A stretch of DNA of 64,000 bases from CADEDH01 sp965262175 (GCA_965262175.1 CBDHES010000029.1:248001-312000); one strand, 5' to 3'. Counted from the stretch's first letter, positions 1 to 8,902 are shown. The notes: generated by a model from the letters alone, not told the origin. A program made the numbers and translations.

Positions 1-292
1 GGTAGATGAAGCAGAACGAGCAGTGGTTGTCACAGGTCCGGACCTGGTCGAAGACCGCGGCCGACACCTCGATCCCCATCGGCTCCCCGTCGCTCTTGGG
101 CACCTCGACGAGACGGACCAGACCGCCTCGATCGATCTCCACCACCGGGTCGGGCCCGTCGACCAACAGCTGGTACTGGATCACGTCGCGGGGTTGCTCA
201 CCGTCGATCGACACCACGGCATCGCCGACGACCACGCCGGCCCGGGCGGCCGGCGAGTCTGGCACAACGGCGACGACTCGGGGATAGGTCAC
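1..292 (-). CDS. PDZ/radical-SAM DUF512-type protein, 5' part (gene runs off the left edge)
   Basis: Only about 97 N-terminal codons are present. Reading leftward from GTG at 292, the protein opens with a PDZ-like segment (VVAVVPDSPAARAGVVVGD, then VSIDGEQPRDVIQYQ) and reaches a CxxxCxxC cluster (CDNHCSFCF) just before the edge. That order, an N-terminal PDZ followed by a radical-SAM 4Fe-4S motif, is typical of the DUF512 family (TIGR03279-like), putative Fe-S oxidoreductases of unknown substrate. A TAGCCT box ends 6 bp before the GTG, so the message is probably leaderless. It diverges from the oxidoreductase operon starting at 367. Family call is fairly safe; the reaction is unknown. Confidence 0.75.
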   Translation of the reverse strand, partial: MTYPRVVAVVPDSPAARAGVVVGDAVVSIDGEQPRDVIQYQLLVDGPDPVVEIDRGGLVRLVEVPKSDGEPMGIEVSAAVFDQVRTCDNHCSFCFIY

Positions 293-298
293 CCCACC

Positions 299-304
299 AG
301 GCTA
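299..304 (-). promoter_or_regulatory. Candidate -10 box (TAGCCT) of the DUF512 gene
   Basis: TAGCCT on the minus strand ends 6 bp before the GTG at 292. It fits the TANNNT actinobacterial -10 pattern seen before many first genes here and implies a leaderless message. Confidence 0.4.
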
Positions 305-350
305 AGGTCCGATTTCACCCGCGGTTCACTGACCGATCAGGCCGACGTTG

Positions 351-356
351 TACTCT
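351..356 (+). promoter_or_regulatory. Candidate -10 box (TACTCT) of the oxidoreductase-DUF1365-cfa operon
   Basis: TACTCT lies 10 bp before the ATG at 367. No Shine-Dalgarno sequence is visible between them. No convincing -35 hexamer was found. Confidence 0.4.
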
Positions 357-366
357 CCGGTGCGGC

Positions 367-1641
367 ATGGTTCCTCGCGGGCGCATCGCAGTGGTCGGTT
401 CCGGCATCTCCGGCCTCGTCTGCGCGCGCCTCCTCGACCCGGTCCACGACGTCGTGGTGTTCGAAGCCGACGACCGCCTCGGCGGTCACAGCAACACCGT
501 CGCCGTCACCGATCCCACCGCCGGAGAGCTGGGCGTCGACACGGGGTTCATCGTCCACAACGACCGCAACTACCCCAATCTGGTCCGCCTCTTCGACGAG
601 CTGGGGGTGGCCACCATCGACAGCGAGATGAGCTTCGCCGTCACCGAGCGGTCGACCGGGTTCACCTACCGGGCCACCAACCCCGACACCCTCTTCGCCG
701 ACCGTCGCAACATCGTCAACCGTCGGCTGTGGCGCATGGTCGTCGACATCTTCCGGTTCCACCGGGCCGGGCAGCGGTTCCTGGCCGACACCGCCTCGGA
801 TCCGTACCTGACCCTGGCCGACTTCCTGGACCAAGGCGGGTACTCCACGGAGTTCGTCGACCTGCACCTCGTCCCGATGGGGGCCGCCATCTGGTCGGCC
901 GACCCGACCACCTTCGACCGGTTCCCCGCCCTGTCGATCCTCCGCTTCCTCGACAACCACGGGTTGCTCAGCGTCGGCGATCGGCCCCAATGGAAGACCG
1001 TGGCCGGAGGAAGCCGAACCTACGTCGAGGCGATCGTCGCCGACCTGCAGGGCGAGATCCACCGGGCGACCCCGGTCGTCGCCGTCGAACGACGCGACGG
1101 CGACGGGGTCCACCTCACCACCCCGGCCGGCACCGAACGGTTCGATCACGTCGTGCTGGCCACCCACAGCGACCAGGCCCTCGAGTTGCTCACCGATCCC
1201 AGCCCGGCCGAGAAGGAGCTGCTGGGGGCCATCGGCTACCAGGCCAACCGGGCCACCCTCCACACCGACACATCCCTCCTGCCCCCCAAGCGCAAGGCAT
1301 GGGCCGCCTGGAACTACGAGCTGATCGGCGACCGGGCGACCGCCCAGACCGACCCGGTGCTCACCTATGACCTGACGAACCTCCAGCGACTCCCCGGGTC
1401 CCGCCGGTACCTGGTGAGCCTCAACTCCGACGACCGGATCGATCCGACGACGGTCCTGGCCAGCTTCGACTACGCCCACCCGGTATTCGACGTCCGGGCC
1501 ATCGAGGCCCAGGGCCGGATCGGCGAAATCGACGGCGTCCGCAACACCTGGTTCTGCGGGGCGTGGCGGGGCTACGGCTTCCACGAGGACGGGATGGCCT
1601 CGGGCATCGAGGTGGCGCGGTCGTTGGGAGCGAGTTGGTGA
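367..1641 (+). CDS. FAD-dependent amine-oxidase-like oxidoreductase (COG2907 type)
   Basis: A 424-residue flavoprotein. The N-terminus carries the dinucleotide-binding motif GSGISG (residues 11-16) in a beta-alpha-beta unit followed by FEADDRLGGH. The C-terminus has the second FAD-contacting segment (FCGAWRGYGFHEDGMASG). This is the COG2907 predicted NAD/FAD-binding family, found with DUF1365 and cyclopropane-synthase-like genes, as here. The stop overlaps the GTG of the DUF1365 gene (GTGA), so the three genes form an operon. Inference: it oxidises or desaturates a fatty acyl chain that the third enzyme methylates. The exact substrate is unknown. Confidence 0.85.
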   Translation: MVPRGRIAVVGSGISGLVCARLLDPVHDVVVFEADDRLGGHSNTVAVTDPTAGELGVDTGFIVHNDRNYPNLVRLFDELGVATIDSEMSFAVTERSTGFTYRATNPDTLFADRRNIVNRRLWRMVVDIFRFHRAGQRFLADTASDPYLTLADFLDQGGYSTEFVDLHLVPMGAAIWSADPTTFDRFPALSILRFLDNHGLLSVGDRPQWKTVAGGSRTYVEAIVADLQGEIHRATPVVAVERRDGDGVHLTTPAGTERFDHVVLATHSDQALELLTDPSPAEKELLGAIGYQANRATLHTDTSLLPPKRKAWAAWNYELIGDRATAQTDPVLTYDLTNLQRLPGSRRYLVSLNSDDRIDPTTVLASFDYAHPVFDVRAIEAQGRIGEIDGVRNTWFCGAWRGYGFHEDGMASGIEVARSLGASW

Positions 1642-2537
1642 TCCCCGGGCCGGCTGCGGTGTGCTTCGGCACCGTCATGCACCACCGCCTCCGCCCGACC
1701 GACCACCGGTTCAGCTATCGGACCAATCAGGTCTGGCTCGATCCCGACGATCCGGAGGAGCTGACCGACCGCAACCGGTTGTGGTCGACCCGATGGCCGG
1801 CCCCGGTCAGGATCCGCCGCCGGGACTACTTCGACGGCGGGACCGATCCGATCGGGCCGGCGCTGCGCCGCCTGGCCGAGCCGGTCATCGGCGCCCCGGT
1901 GGGGGCGATCCGGATGTTGACCCAGCCCCGGGCGTGGGGCTGGCTGTTCAACCCGATCACGATCTACCTCCTGTGGCCCGCCGACGGCGACCACCCACCG
2001 AACGGGGCGGTCCTCGAGGTCACCAACACACCGTGGAAGGAGCGCCACCACTACGTGCTCCCCCTCGCCGCCAGGCCCGCCGGTCCCGAGGCACCGACCG
2101 TGCTGGATGCTCGGTTCGCCAAGGCGCTCCACGTCTCACCGTTCCTCGACGAGCACCACGACTACCACTTCCGGCTGTTCGAGGCCGACCGCCCCGACGG
2201 CGCGACCCGAACCACCATCGAGATCGACGTCGGCGCCCCGTCGACGGACTCGGTGGCAGATCGCGACGAGGCTGGCATCCGTCCCCCAACCGCCGACGGA
2301 GTACCAACCAACCCCACCGACTGCCCGGTGCTGCGGACCCGGTTGACCGTCGACCGGCACCCCGCCACCCCCTCGCTGATGACCCACTACCTCCTCCACA
2401 ACCCCGCCCCCACCCACCGGGTCAGCCTCGGCATCCACGCCGAGGCGTTCCGGCTCTGGCGGCGGAGGGTCCCCGTGGTCCGTCATCCCCGGCGTCGGGC
2501 TCCGGGGTCCCCGCCTCGCCAGGAGATCGCCCGATGA
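1638..2537 (+). CDS. DUF1365 family protein
   Basis: A 299-residue DUF1365 protein. The start is GTG at 1638, which overlaps the upstream stop as GTGA and has GGGAG about 8 bp before it; an upstream ATG in the same frame would bury the gene deep in its neighbour. Family hallmarks seen: the opening GTVMHHRLRPTDHRFSYR, then GWLFNPITIYLLW, and EVTNTPWKERHHYV. The biochemical role of DUF1365 is not established, but it travels with COG2907 and Cfa-type genes and is presumed to act in membrane fatty acid modification. Translationally coupled at both ends (ATGA overlap with the next gene). Confidence 0.85.
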   Translation: MIPGPAAVCFGTVMHHRLRPTDHRFSYRTNQVWLDPDDPEELTDRNRLWSTRWPAPVRIRRRDYFDGGTDPIGPALRRLAEPVIGAPVGAIRMLTQPRAWGWLFNPITIYLLWPADGDHPPNGAVLEVTNTPWKERHHYVLPLAARPAGPEAPTVLDARFAKALHVSPFLDEHHDYHFRLFEADRPDGATRTTIEIDVGAPSTDSVADRDEAGIRPPTADGVPTNPTDCPVLRTRLTVDRHPATPSLMTHYLLHNPAPTHRVSLGIHAEAFRLWRRRVPVVRHPRRRAPGSPPRQEIAR

Positions 2538-3949
2538 CCGCCGAGATCGAACGCTCCCTCGAACCCGCCGATCACCAGCTCGCCACCCACGTCCCAGGCG
2601 ACCCGGGCGGCGATGCCGCCCCCGACCGGACCACCGTCGGAACCGCCGAGGCCGCGGTCCGCCCCGAATCACTGCTCCGCCGGGCCCGCCACAACCAGAC
2701 CGGCGCCCGAATCGTGACCCGGGCCGCCCGAGCCGGGCTCGCCCGCCTCCTGGAACGTCTCGGCCGGGACTCCCTGACGATCACCGACACCGACGGGACG
2801 ACCCGCCGGTACGGCCCCGGCGAGCAGCCATCGACCCTGGAGCCACTGGCGGCCACCATCACCATCGTCGACGACCGGGCGTGGTCGGCGGTCGCCACCG
2901 AGGGCTCGATCGGATTGGGTCGGGGCTACCTGGAGGGATGGTGGACCTCCGATGACCCGACGGCCGTGGTCCAGGTGCTCATCCGCAACATGCGGGGGCT
3001 CGACGAGGTACGAAACCGGGTCGAGACGATGACCGGCGGCGTGGGCGACCGGGTCCGCCGGGTCATGCCCCGGGCCGGCCGGAACCGCAACCGGGAGGAC
3101 ATCGCCAGCCACTACGACGTGGGCAACGATTTCTTCGCCCTGTTCCTCGACGAGACGATGACGTATTCGGCCGGTGTGTTCCCGTCCCCCGAGGCAGCAC
3201 TGGCCGAGGCCAGCACCACCAAGTACGACCGCTTCCTGGCCAAGCTCGACCTGCGGGCCAACCACCGGCTCCTGGAGATCGGGACCGGTTGGGGCGGGTT
3301 CGCCCTCCGGGCAGCCCAAGCGGTCGGGTGCCGGGTGACGACGACCACCGTCTCCGACGAGCAACGGCGAGCGGCCGTCGAGCGGGTCGATGCGGCCGGC
3401 CTCGGCGACCACATCTCGGTGCTGGGCCGCGACTGGCGAGACCTGACCGGCCGCTTCGACCGGATCGTGTCGATCGAGATGATCGAGGCGGTCGACTGGC
3501 GGGACTACGAGCGGTACTTCGCCACGATCGCCGGCTGCCTGGAGAGCGACGGGCTGGTCGGCCTCCAGGCCATCTGCCTCCCCGACCGGCGATGGAACCG
3601 GGCCAAGAACACCGAGGACTTCATCCGCCGGTTCGTGTTCCCCGGCGGCTACCTCCCGTCGCTCGGTTCGATCAACCGGGCGGTCAGCCGAGCGACCCGA
3701 CTCCAGCTCGTCGACGTCGAGGACCTCTCGGCCCACTACGCCGAGACGTTGCGCCGGTGGCGGATCCGGTTCGATGCCAATCTCGACGACGTGAAGGCCC
3801 TCGGCCTCGACGACCGGTTCTGCCGGCTCTGGCGGTTCTACCTGGCCTACTGCGAGGCCGGCTTCCGGGAGCGGCACTGCACGGTCAACCAGCTCGTCCT
3901 CGCCGGACCCGACTGGCGCCCCGACGGCCTCGCCCTGCGGCCACACTGA
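2534..3949 (+). CDS. cfa: Cyclopropane-fatty-acyl-phospholipid synthase family SAM methyltransferase
   Basis: A 471-residue member of the Cfa/UfaA family, which transfers a methyl or methylene group from S-adenosylmethionine to unsaturated acyl chains of phospholipids. Seen: SHYDVGNDFFALFLD near residue 192, the SAM-binding motif LLEIGTGWGGFA near residue 245, and the C-terminal lipid-pocket region of the family. Start ATG 2534 overlaps the DUF1365 stop (ATGA), with AGGAGA 7 bp upstream. The first 110 residues vary and are Pro/Ala-rich. Whether it makes a cyclopropane, methyl-branched or other product cannot be told from sequence; the partner oxidoreductase argues for a branched or further oxidised product. 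Confidence 0.88.
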   Translation: MTAEIERSLEPADHQLATHVPGDPGGDAAPDRTTVGTAEAAVRPESLLRRARHNQTGARIVTRAARAGLARLLERLGRDSLTITDTDGTTRRYGPGEQPSTLEPLAATITIVDDRAWSAVATEGSIGLGRGYLEGWWTSDDPTAVVQVLIRNMRGLDEVRNRVETMTGGVGDRVRRVMPRAGRNRNREDIASHYDVGNDFFALFLDETMTYSAGVFPSPEAALAEASTTKYDRFLAKLDLRANHRLLEIGTGWGGFALRAAQAVGCRVTTTTVSDEQRRAAVERVDAAGLGDHISVLGRDWRDLTGRFDRIVSIEMIEAVDWRDYERYFATIAGCLESDGLVGLQAICLPDRRWNRAKNTEDFIRRFVFPGGYLPSLGSINRAVSRATRLQLVDVEDLSAHYAETLRRWRIRFDANLDDVKALGLDDRFCRLWRFYLAYCEAGFRERHCTVNQLVLAGPDWRPDGLALRPH

Positions 3950-4019
3950 ACGCCGAGGCCCCCCGGCCCGCCGAGCGACCCCGTCGAGGCCCGACCCGTT
4001 GGGCGGCGCCCCGGAGGCC

Positions 4020-4025
4020 TACCCT
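4020..4025 (+). promoter_or_regulatory. Candidate -10 box (TACCCT) of ispH
   Basis: TACCCT sits 7 bp before the GTG at 4033 in the 83-bp gap after cfa. It supports leaderless expression of ispH. Confidence 0.4.
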
Positions 4026-4032
4026 GGCAGGG

Positions 4033-5157
4033 GTGAGCACCCCCGATCCCGCCGTCCCGCCCTCGCCTGCCGAGACCGCCGCTCCCGAGGTCAACGCTCC
4101 CGGGGTCAACGCTCCCGACGCCGCCGGGGTCGACTCGGTGCTGCTGTGCGCCCCCCGGGGGTTCTGCGCCGGGGTCGAGATGGCGATCAAGGCGCTGTCG
4201 TGGATGGTCCGGGCCTTCGAGCCGCCGGTGTACTGCTACCACGAGATCGTCCACAACAAGCTGGTGGTCGACCGCTTCGTCGAGCAGGGCGTCGTGTTCG
4301 TCGACGACGTCACCGAGGTCCCCCCGGGCCGGCCGATCATGCTGTCGGCCCACGGCTCGGCGCCAGCGGTGGTGACCGCCGCCCAGGATCGGGGCAGCTA
4401 CGTGGTCGACGCCGTCTGCCCACTGGTGACCAAGGTCCACCACGAGGTGAAGGTCCGGGCCGGCAAGGGCTACCAGATCGTCTACATCGGCCACGAGGGC
4501 CATGAAGAGGCGGTCGGCACCATGGCCGTCGCTCCCGAGTCGATCCATCGGGTCGAGACCGTCGACGACGTCGCCGCCCTCCCCGACTTCACCGACCCGA
4601 CCGCTCTCCTGGCCCAGACGACGCTGAGCCATCGGGAGTGGGCCGACGTGGCCGAAGCGGCCCGGGCCCGGTTCCCCGATCTCTTCACCCCGACCCGGAG
4701 CGATCTGTGCTTCGCCACCACCAACCGCCAGTCGGCGCTCATGGCGGTGGCCGACCGATGCGACGCCTTCGTGGTCATCGGCTCGGCCAACAGCTCCAAC
4801 ACCAACGCGCTGGCCAAGTTGGCCACCGAAGCCGGCTGTGATCGGGTGTTCCGGGTCAACGGACCCGACGAGCTGCCGAGCGACCTGGCCGGGGTCGTCG
4901 GGGTGACCGCCGGCGCCTCCGCCCCCGAGGACGTCGTCCAGGCGGTCATCGCCTTCCTGGCGCCCCGCAACGGCGTCGAGGAGGTGTCGATCACCTCTGA
5001 GGACGAGTACTTCCCCCCGCCCCGCAACCTCCGGGAGCTGCTGGCCACGATCGATGTGGTGGCCAACCTCGGCCTCGGTGGATCGGTGGCCGACCGGCCC
5101 GAGCTCAACGATCGACAGATCGGGGCATCGGACGTCCTCGCCACCCTGGCCGACTGA
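4033..5157 (+). CDS. ispH: 4-hydroxy-3-methylbut-2-enyl diphosphate reductase
   Basis: Last enzyme of the MEP isoprenoid pathway, reducing HMBPP to IPP and DMAPP with a 4Fe-4S cluster. The three cluster cysteines are present: Cys45 (PRGFCAGV), Cys129 (VCPLVTKVH) and Cys226 (LCFATTNRQ). HEIVHNKLVVD, SAHGSAP, GHEGHEE and SANSSNTNAL are also conserved. The 374-residue protein carries about 35 extra Pro/Ala-rich N-terminal residues with a repeated VNAPG-like motif; GTG 4033 was chosen because it follows a -10-like box and no nearer start fits. It stands alone, convergent with plsC. Confidence 0.95.
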   Translation: MSTPDPAVPPSPAETAAPEVNAPGVNAPDAAGVDSVLLCAPRGFCAGVEMAIKALSWMVRAFEPPVYCYHEIVHNKLVVDRFVEQGVVFVDDVTEVPPGRPIMLSAHGSAPAVVTAAQDRGSYVVDAVCPLVTKVHHEVKVRAGKGYQIVYIGHEGHEEAVGTMAVAPESIHRVETVDDVAALPDFTDPTALLAQTTLSHREWADVAEAARARFPDLFTPTRSDLCFATTNRQSALMAVADRCDAFVVIGSANSSNTNALAKLATEAGCDRVFRVNGPDELPSDLAGVVGVTAGASAPEDVVQAVIAFLAPRNGVEEVSITSEDEYFPPPRNLRELLATIDVVANLGLGGSVADRPELNDRQIGASDVLATLAD

Positions 5158-5189
5158 CGAGGGCCACCGCGTTCGGCGTCAGGGCCGGA

Positions 5190-5954
5190 TCACACCCCGG
5201 CCCGGATCTGGGCCTCGTCGAACAACGCCTGGAGCGAGTCCCGCAACTGCCCCGACACCCGGGCCACCTCCGACCGCTTGACCCGGCCCCCGTCGCTGCG
5301 GGCCGGCGGCTGGATCGGTTCGCCGATGACCATCGTGATCTTCCGGGGTCGGGGGACGTAGGCCCCGAGCGGCAGGGCCCGAGCCCCGCCCCCGATGCCG
5401 ACCGGCACGATCGGCACCTCGGCCCGACCGGCGAGGAACGCCGCCCCCTCCTTCATCTCGGTGATCAACGGCCCCTCCTTGCGAGTCCCCTCGGGGAACA
5501 CCGCCAGTGGCTCACCGTTGCGGAGGACCCACTCGGCGAGGCGGAGGGCGTTGCGGTCGGTCGCCGACCGCTCGACCGGGAACCCACCCATCGCCCGGAG
5601 GAACCAGCCGAGCACCGGGATCCCGAAGTACGTTTCGGCCCCCATGTACCGCAGGACCCGAGGTCCGGCCAGCGACACGACGGGGGTGTCGAGGATCGAC
5701 CGGTGGCCGCCGGGGGCGAGGATGAACCCGCCGCTCGTCGGCAGATGCTCCCGGCCGGTGACCTCGAGGCGAAACGCCCCGTGGATGATGCCCCGGAGCA
5801 GGGTCCGGATCACCCGGTAGGCGACGCGGTACCCGCCGGTCAACGCCAGCGACACCTCCTCCTCGGAGGACACCTCGGCCACCGAGGAGCGGCGGGCCGA
5901 TGGCGCCGGGGTCACCGATCGGGAGGGTTCGGGGGTCGGTACGTCGTCAGCCAC
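5190..5954 (-). CDS. plsC: 1-acyl-sn-glycerol-3-phosphate acyltransferase (PlsC family)
   Basis: A 254-residue membrane-associated acyltransferase that adds the second acyl chain in phosphatidic acid synthesis. The catalytic HX4D motif is GGHRSILD (His84, Asp89) and the substrate-binding motif FPEGTR is present. The first glycine before His replaces the usual Asn. Residues 1-35 are Ser/Glu/Pro-rich and probably disordered. The GTG start at 5954 lies inside the 3' end of cmk, overlapping it by 8 bp, so it is the last gene of the scpA-to-plsC operon. Other acyltransferase roles (for example acylation of a non-glycerol acceptor) are possible. Confidence 0.85.
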   Translation of the reverse strand: MADDVPTPEPSRSVTPAPSARRSSVAEVSSEEEVSLALTGGYRVAYRVIRTLLRGIIHGAFRLEVTGREHLPTSGGFILAPGGHRSILDTPVVSLAGPRVLRYMGAETYFGIPVLGWFLRAMGGFPVERSATDRNALRLAEWVLRNGEPLAVFPEGTRKEGPLITEMKEGAAFLAGRAEVPIVPVGIGGGARALPLGAYVPRPRKITMVIGEPIQPPARSDGGRVKRSEVARVSGQLRDSLQALFDEAQIRAGV

Positions 5955-6630
5955 GGGCCAGCTCCACCTTCTCGACGATCGTCGCCACGACCTGGTCGAT
6001 GGTGAGATCGGTGGTGTCGACCACCACCGCCCCATCGGCCCGCCGCAACGGGTCATGGGTCCGCTCGGAGTCGATCTGATCCCGCCGAGCCAACTGGGCG
6101 GCGACACCGGAGGTGTCGTCGGTGTTCTCGTCGCGGGCCCGACGCACCGCCCGGGCCTCGGCCGACGCGGTGAGGTACACCTTGAGCGTCGCCCGGGGGA
6201 ACACGACGGTGCCGATATCTCGCCCCTCGAGCACGCCGCCTCCCCGATGCCGGGCCCACGCTCGCTGGCGGGCGACCAGCTCGGCCCGCACCGCCTGGTT
6301 GGCGGCGACCATCGACACCGAGTCCGACACCTCGGGGCCCCGGATCACGGAGGTGACGTCCTCGCCGTCGACGCGCACGGTGCCGTCCTGGGCGAGCTCG
6401 ATGTCGATCGCTCGGGCCACCTTCGCCACGTCGTCACCGGCCGCCGGATCCACGCCCTGAGCGAGGATGGCGTGGGTCACCGACCGGTACATGGCACCGG
6501 TGTCGAGGTAGTCGAGGGAGAGGGCGTCGGCCAGGCGACGGGCAACGGTCGACTTGCCGGAGCCGGCCGGCCCGTCGATGGCCACGATCGTCAACTCGGC
6601 GTCGGACTCCAACGCGGTCGACCTCTCCAT
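5947..6630 (-). CDS. cmk: Cytidylate kinase
   Basis: A 227-residue (d)CMP kinase that makes CDP/dCDP from CMP/dCMP and ATP. It has the P-loop GPAGSGKST (residues 20-28), the CMP-binding region LDTGAMYRS, and the family segments GRDIGTVVFP and KVYLTASAEARAVRR. ATG 6630 is preceded by AGGAGG about 9 bp upstream. It lies 13 bp after tyrA and overlaps plsC. cmk following rluB or tyrA in a scpAB operon is common in actinobacteria. Confidence 0.95.
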   Translation of the reverse strand: MERSTALESDAELTIVAIDGPAGSGKSTVARRLADALSLDYLDTGAMYRSVTHAILAQGVDPAAGDDVAKVARAIDIELAQDGTVRVDGEDVTSVIRGPEVSDSVSMVAANQAVRAELVARQRAWARHRGGGVLEGRDIGTVVFPRATLKVYLTASAEARAVRRARDENTDDTSGVAAQLARRDQIDSERTHDPLRRADGAVVVDTTDLTIDQVVATIVEKVELARG

Positions 6631-6643
6631 TGCACCGGCCTCC

Positions 6644-7702
6644 TCAGTCGAGCGAGCGGACTCTCGGACGGTACCCGCGAGCCATCAGACCGCCTACGAA
6701 TCGCTCCGACCGGGCCTCATCGACGACAACCAGCATGACGCCCCGACGACCTTCGGCCGAGTGGCTGATCTCCAGATCGAAGATGTTGACGTCGAGCTCG
6801 GCGGCCAGGTTGGCGATCGCTGCGATCTCGCCCGGCCGGTCGGGGATGGGGATGGCCAGCTCGACCAGGTTGTCGGCCGGCCCGAAGCCCATCGGGAGGT
6901 TGAGCCGAGCCGCCCGAGCGGTCGACAACAGCTCGAAGATCCCGTCCCGATCGCCGCTGGCCACCAGGTCCTTGACGCTGTCGAGGGCATCGATCAAGGT
7001 CGCCAGGCCGGCGACGATGGCCGGTCGGTTGGCGATGCAGATGTCGGGCCAGATCCCGGGCCGGCCGGCCGAGATCCGGGTCATGTCCCGGAACCCCCCG
7101 GCCGCCAGCCGGAGCAACGCCTGATGCTCGACGGCCCCCGCATCGGCCAAGTTCATGAGGGTGGCTGCAGTCAGATGAGGGACGTGGCTGACCTGGGCCA
7201 CCAGCTGGTCATGGGTCGTCGGGGGGAGGGTCAACGACTCCGCCCCGAACGACCGGATCACCGTCCGCACGGTGGCGAACGCCGCCTCGTCGGTGGTCTC
7301 GGTCGGGGTCAGCACCCACATGGCACCGGTGAACAACTCGCCATAGGCGCCGTCGATGCCGTCCTGCTCGGAGCCAGCCATCGGGTGACCCCCGACGAAC
7401 CGGGGGTGATCGAGGGCGGCGCAGATGTCGGCCTTGGTCGACCCGACGTCGGTCACCACCGCCTCGGTCTTCTCCAGCGCCTCGCCCGCCAGCTCGGCGA
7501 TGGCTCCGACCGGCGCTGCCACCACCACCAGCTCGCTGTCGACATCGAGGCCGGCCTCGTCGGCGGCCCCCACCTCCACGGCCCGGCTCGCCACGTCGGG
7601 GGCGAGGTCAACGGCCGACACCCGCCACCCCTGGGCTCGGAGGGCGAATCCGACCGACCCGCCGATGAGCCCGGTGCCGATCACGGTGGCCCGGCGACTC
7701 AT
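6644..7702 (-). CDS. tyrA: Prephenate dehydrogenase with C-terminal ACT domain
   Basis: A 352-residue NAD-dependent enzyme of tyrosine synthesis, converting prephenate to 4-hydroxyphenylpyruvate. Seen: Rossmann motif GTGLIGGSVG (from residue 9), the catalytic-region signature GGHPMAGSEQDG, and a C-terminal ACT domain (IPDRPGEIAAIANLAAELDV) that normally binds tyrosine for feedback inhibition. ATG 7702 starts 4 bp after the aroH stop, and GAGGAG lies within the end of aroH. The direct chorismate mutase-prephenate dehydrogenase pairing gives two consecutive steps from chorismate. Confidence 0.92.
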   Translation of the reverse strand: MSRRATVIGTGLIGGSVGFALRAQGWRVSAVDLAPDVASRAVEVGAADEAGLDVDSELVVVAAPVGAIAELAGEALEKTEAVVTDVGSTKADICAALDHPRFVGGHPMAGSEQDGIDGAYGELFTGAMWVLTPTETTDEAAFATVRTVIRSFGAESLTLPPTTHDQLVAQVSHVPHLTAATLMNLADAGAVEHQALLRLAAGGFRDMTRISAGRPGIWPDICIANRPAIVAGLATLIDALDSVKDLVASGDRDGIFELLSTARAARLNLPMGFGPADNLVELAIPIPDRPGEIAAIANLAAELDVNIFDLEISHSAEGRRGVMLVVVDEARSERFVGGLMARGYRPRVRSLD

Positions 7703-7706
7703 CGAC

Positions 7707-8087
7707 CTAGCGCTCCTCGTCGCCCGGTTCGGCCAGCTCCGGACGGAGCGTCGTGGCGCCACCGAGGAACACGTGCCGGAGCTCGGTCCGATCCCGATCG
7801 GTGTCGATGTGGAGCAGGAGCCGGATGCAGCTCTGGAGCCCACCGTCGGCGTCCATCTCCTGGGCACACAGCAGCGGCACGTCGACGAGCCCGAAGGCTC
7901 GGGCCGCGGCGGCCGGGGGAAGCGAGCGGAGATCGGGTGTCGTGGTGAACAGGATGCTGATCACGTCGTCGACGTCGAGGCCGTTGCGCTCGAACAGAAC
8001 CTCCAACATCAGGATCGTCCGCTCTCGGATCGTCGCCGGTTCGTCGGCGTCGACCGTGATCGCCCCCCGCAGTGCTCGCAGTGCCAT
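7707..8087 (-). CDS. aroH: Chorismate mutase, AroH class
   Basis: A 126-residue monofunctional chorismate mutase of the trimeric AroH (Bacillus) class, making prephenate for phenylalanine and tyrosine. Residues matching the known active site are visible: Arg7 in LRGAIT, the Cys and Glu of LCAQEM, and the Arg of SCIRLLL. The upstream in-frame extension to 8309 is low-complexity Pro/Arg sequence that lies over rluB, so ATG 8087 is chosen. The product feeds TyrA, encoded 4 bp downstream. Confidence 0.92.
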   Translation of the reverse strand: MALRALRGAITVDADEPATIRERTILMLEVLFERNGLDVDDVISILFTTTPDLRSLPPAAAARAFGLVDVPLLCAQEMDADGGLQSCIRLLLHIDTDRDRTELRHVFLGGATTLRPELAEPGDEER

Positions 8088-8113
8088 GGCGGCGCATCGT
8101 ATCGGGCCGCGCG

Positions 8114-8902
8114 TCAGTCGGGTAGCGGACGATCGGCCCCGGGTGTGGGGCGGTTCTCCCCCGGCTCGATGGGTCTCACCGCCTGCTGGAGCGCCAGCAG
8201 CTCGTCTCGATCCAGGGCTCGCCACGACCCCGGCGTCAGCCGGGGGTCGGTGATCGGGCCGATCCGTGAGCGGGCCAGGCGGAGCACCGGGTGGCCCACT
8301 GCGTCGCACATCCGCCGCACCTGCCGGTTGCGCCCCTCGTGGATGACCAGGCGGATGAGTCCGGGAGCGACGATCGCCGCAGTGGCCGGGGCGGTGCGAC
8401 CGTCGTCGAGCTCGACGCCTTCACGGAGCTGACGGATGGCGGCCCGACTCGGTCGCCCGCGGACGTGAACCAGGTACTCCTTCTCCACGCCGAAGCTGGG
8501 GTGGGTCAACCGGTGAGCGAGGTCGCCATCGTTCGTCAACAGCAGCAGGCCCTCGGTGTCGAGGTCGAGGCGACCGACCGGGAACACCCGCGGGTCGTCG
8601 GGCACCAACGAGACCGCGGTCGGCCGCCCGTGGGTGTCCTTGGCGGTCGTGACCACGCCGACCGGCTTGTTGAGCAGGTAGGTGACGCCGTCGACTCGGG
8701 TCGAGACGACCGTGCCGTCGACCGCGATCTCGTCGTCAGGGCCGACCCGGGCACCGAGCTCGGCGACCCGGCCGTTGATCGTCACCCGCTCATCGGCGAT
8801 CAGGTCCTCGCAGACCCGTCGTGAGCCGTACCCGACCCTGGCCAACACCTTCTGCAGTCGCTCGCCGTCGGGCGGCTCGGCGAGCGGTCCTTCATCCGCC
8901 AT
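8114..8902 (-). CDS. rluB: 23S rRNA pseudouridine synthase, RluB/RsuA family
   Basis: A 262-residue enzyme with an N-terminal S4 RNA-binding domain (LQKVLARVGYGSRRVCEDLI) and the RsuA/RluB catalytic motif GRLDLDTEGLLLLTNDG, whose first Asp is the nucleophile. The C-terminal EGRNRQVRRM signature is present. RluB modifies the 23S peptidyl-transferase region; the actinobacterial scpB neighbour gene is of this type. ATG 8902 starts 8 bp after the open scpB frame ends, or 43 bp after the restored scpB stop at 8946. Confidence 0.9.
   Translation of the reverse strand: MADEGPLAEPPDGERLQKVLARVGYGSRRVCEDLIADERVTINGRVAELGARVGPDDEIAVDGTVVSTRVDGVTYLLNKPVGVVTTAKDTHGRPTAVSLVPDDPRVFPVGRLDLDTEGLLLLTNDGDLAHRLTHPSFGVEKEYLVHVRGRPSRAAIRQLREGVELDDGRTAPATAAIVAPGLIRLVIHEGRNRQVRRMCDAVGHPVLRLARSRIGPITDPRLTPGSWRALDRDELLALQQAVRPIEPGENRPTPGADRPLPD

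Noticed and set aside
1563..1640. ATG at 1563 as the DUF1365 start
   Set aside because: It would overlap the oxidoreductase gene by nearly 80 bp; GTG 1638 has coupling, a ribosome-binding site and the conserved N-terminus.
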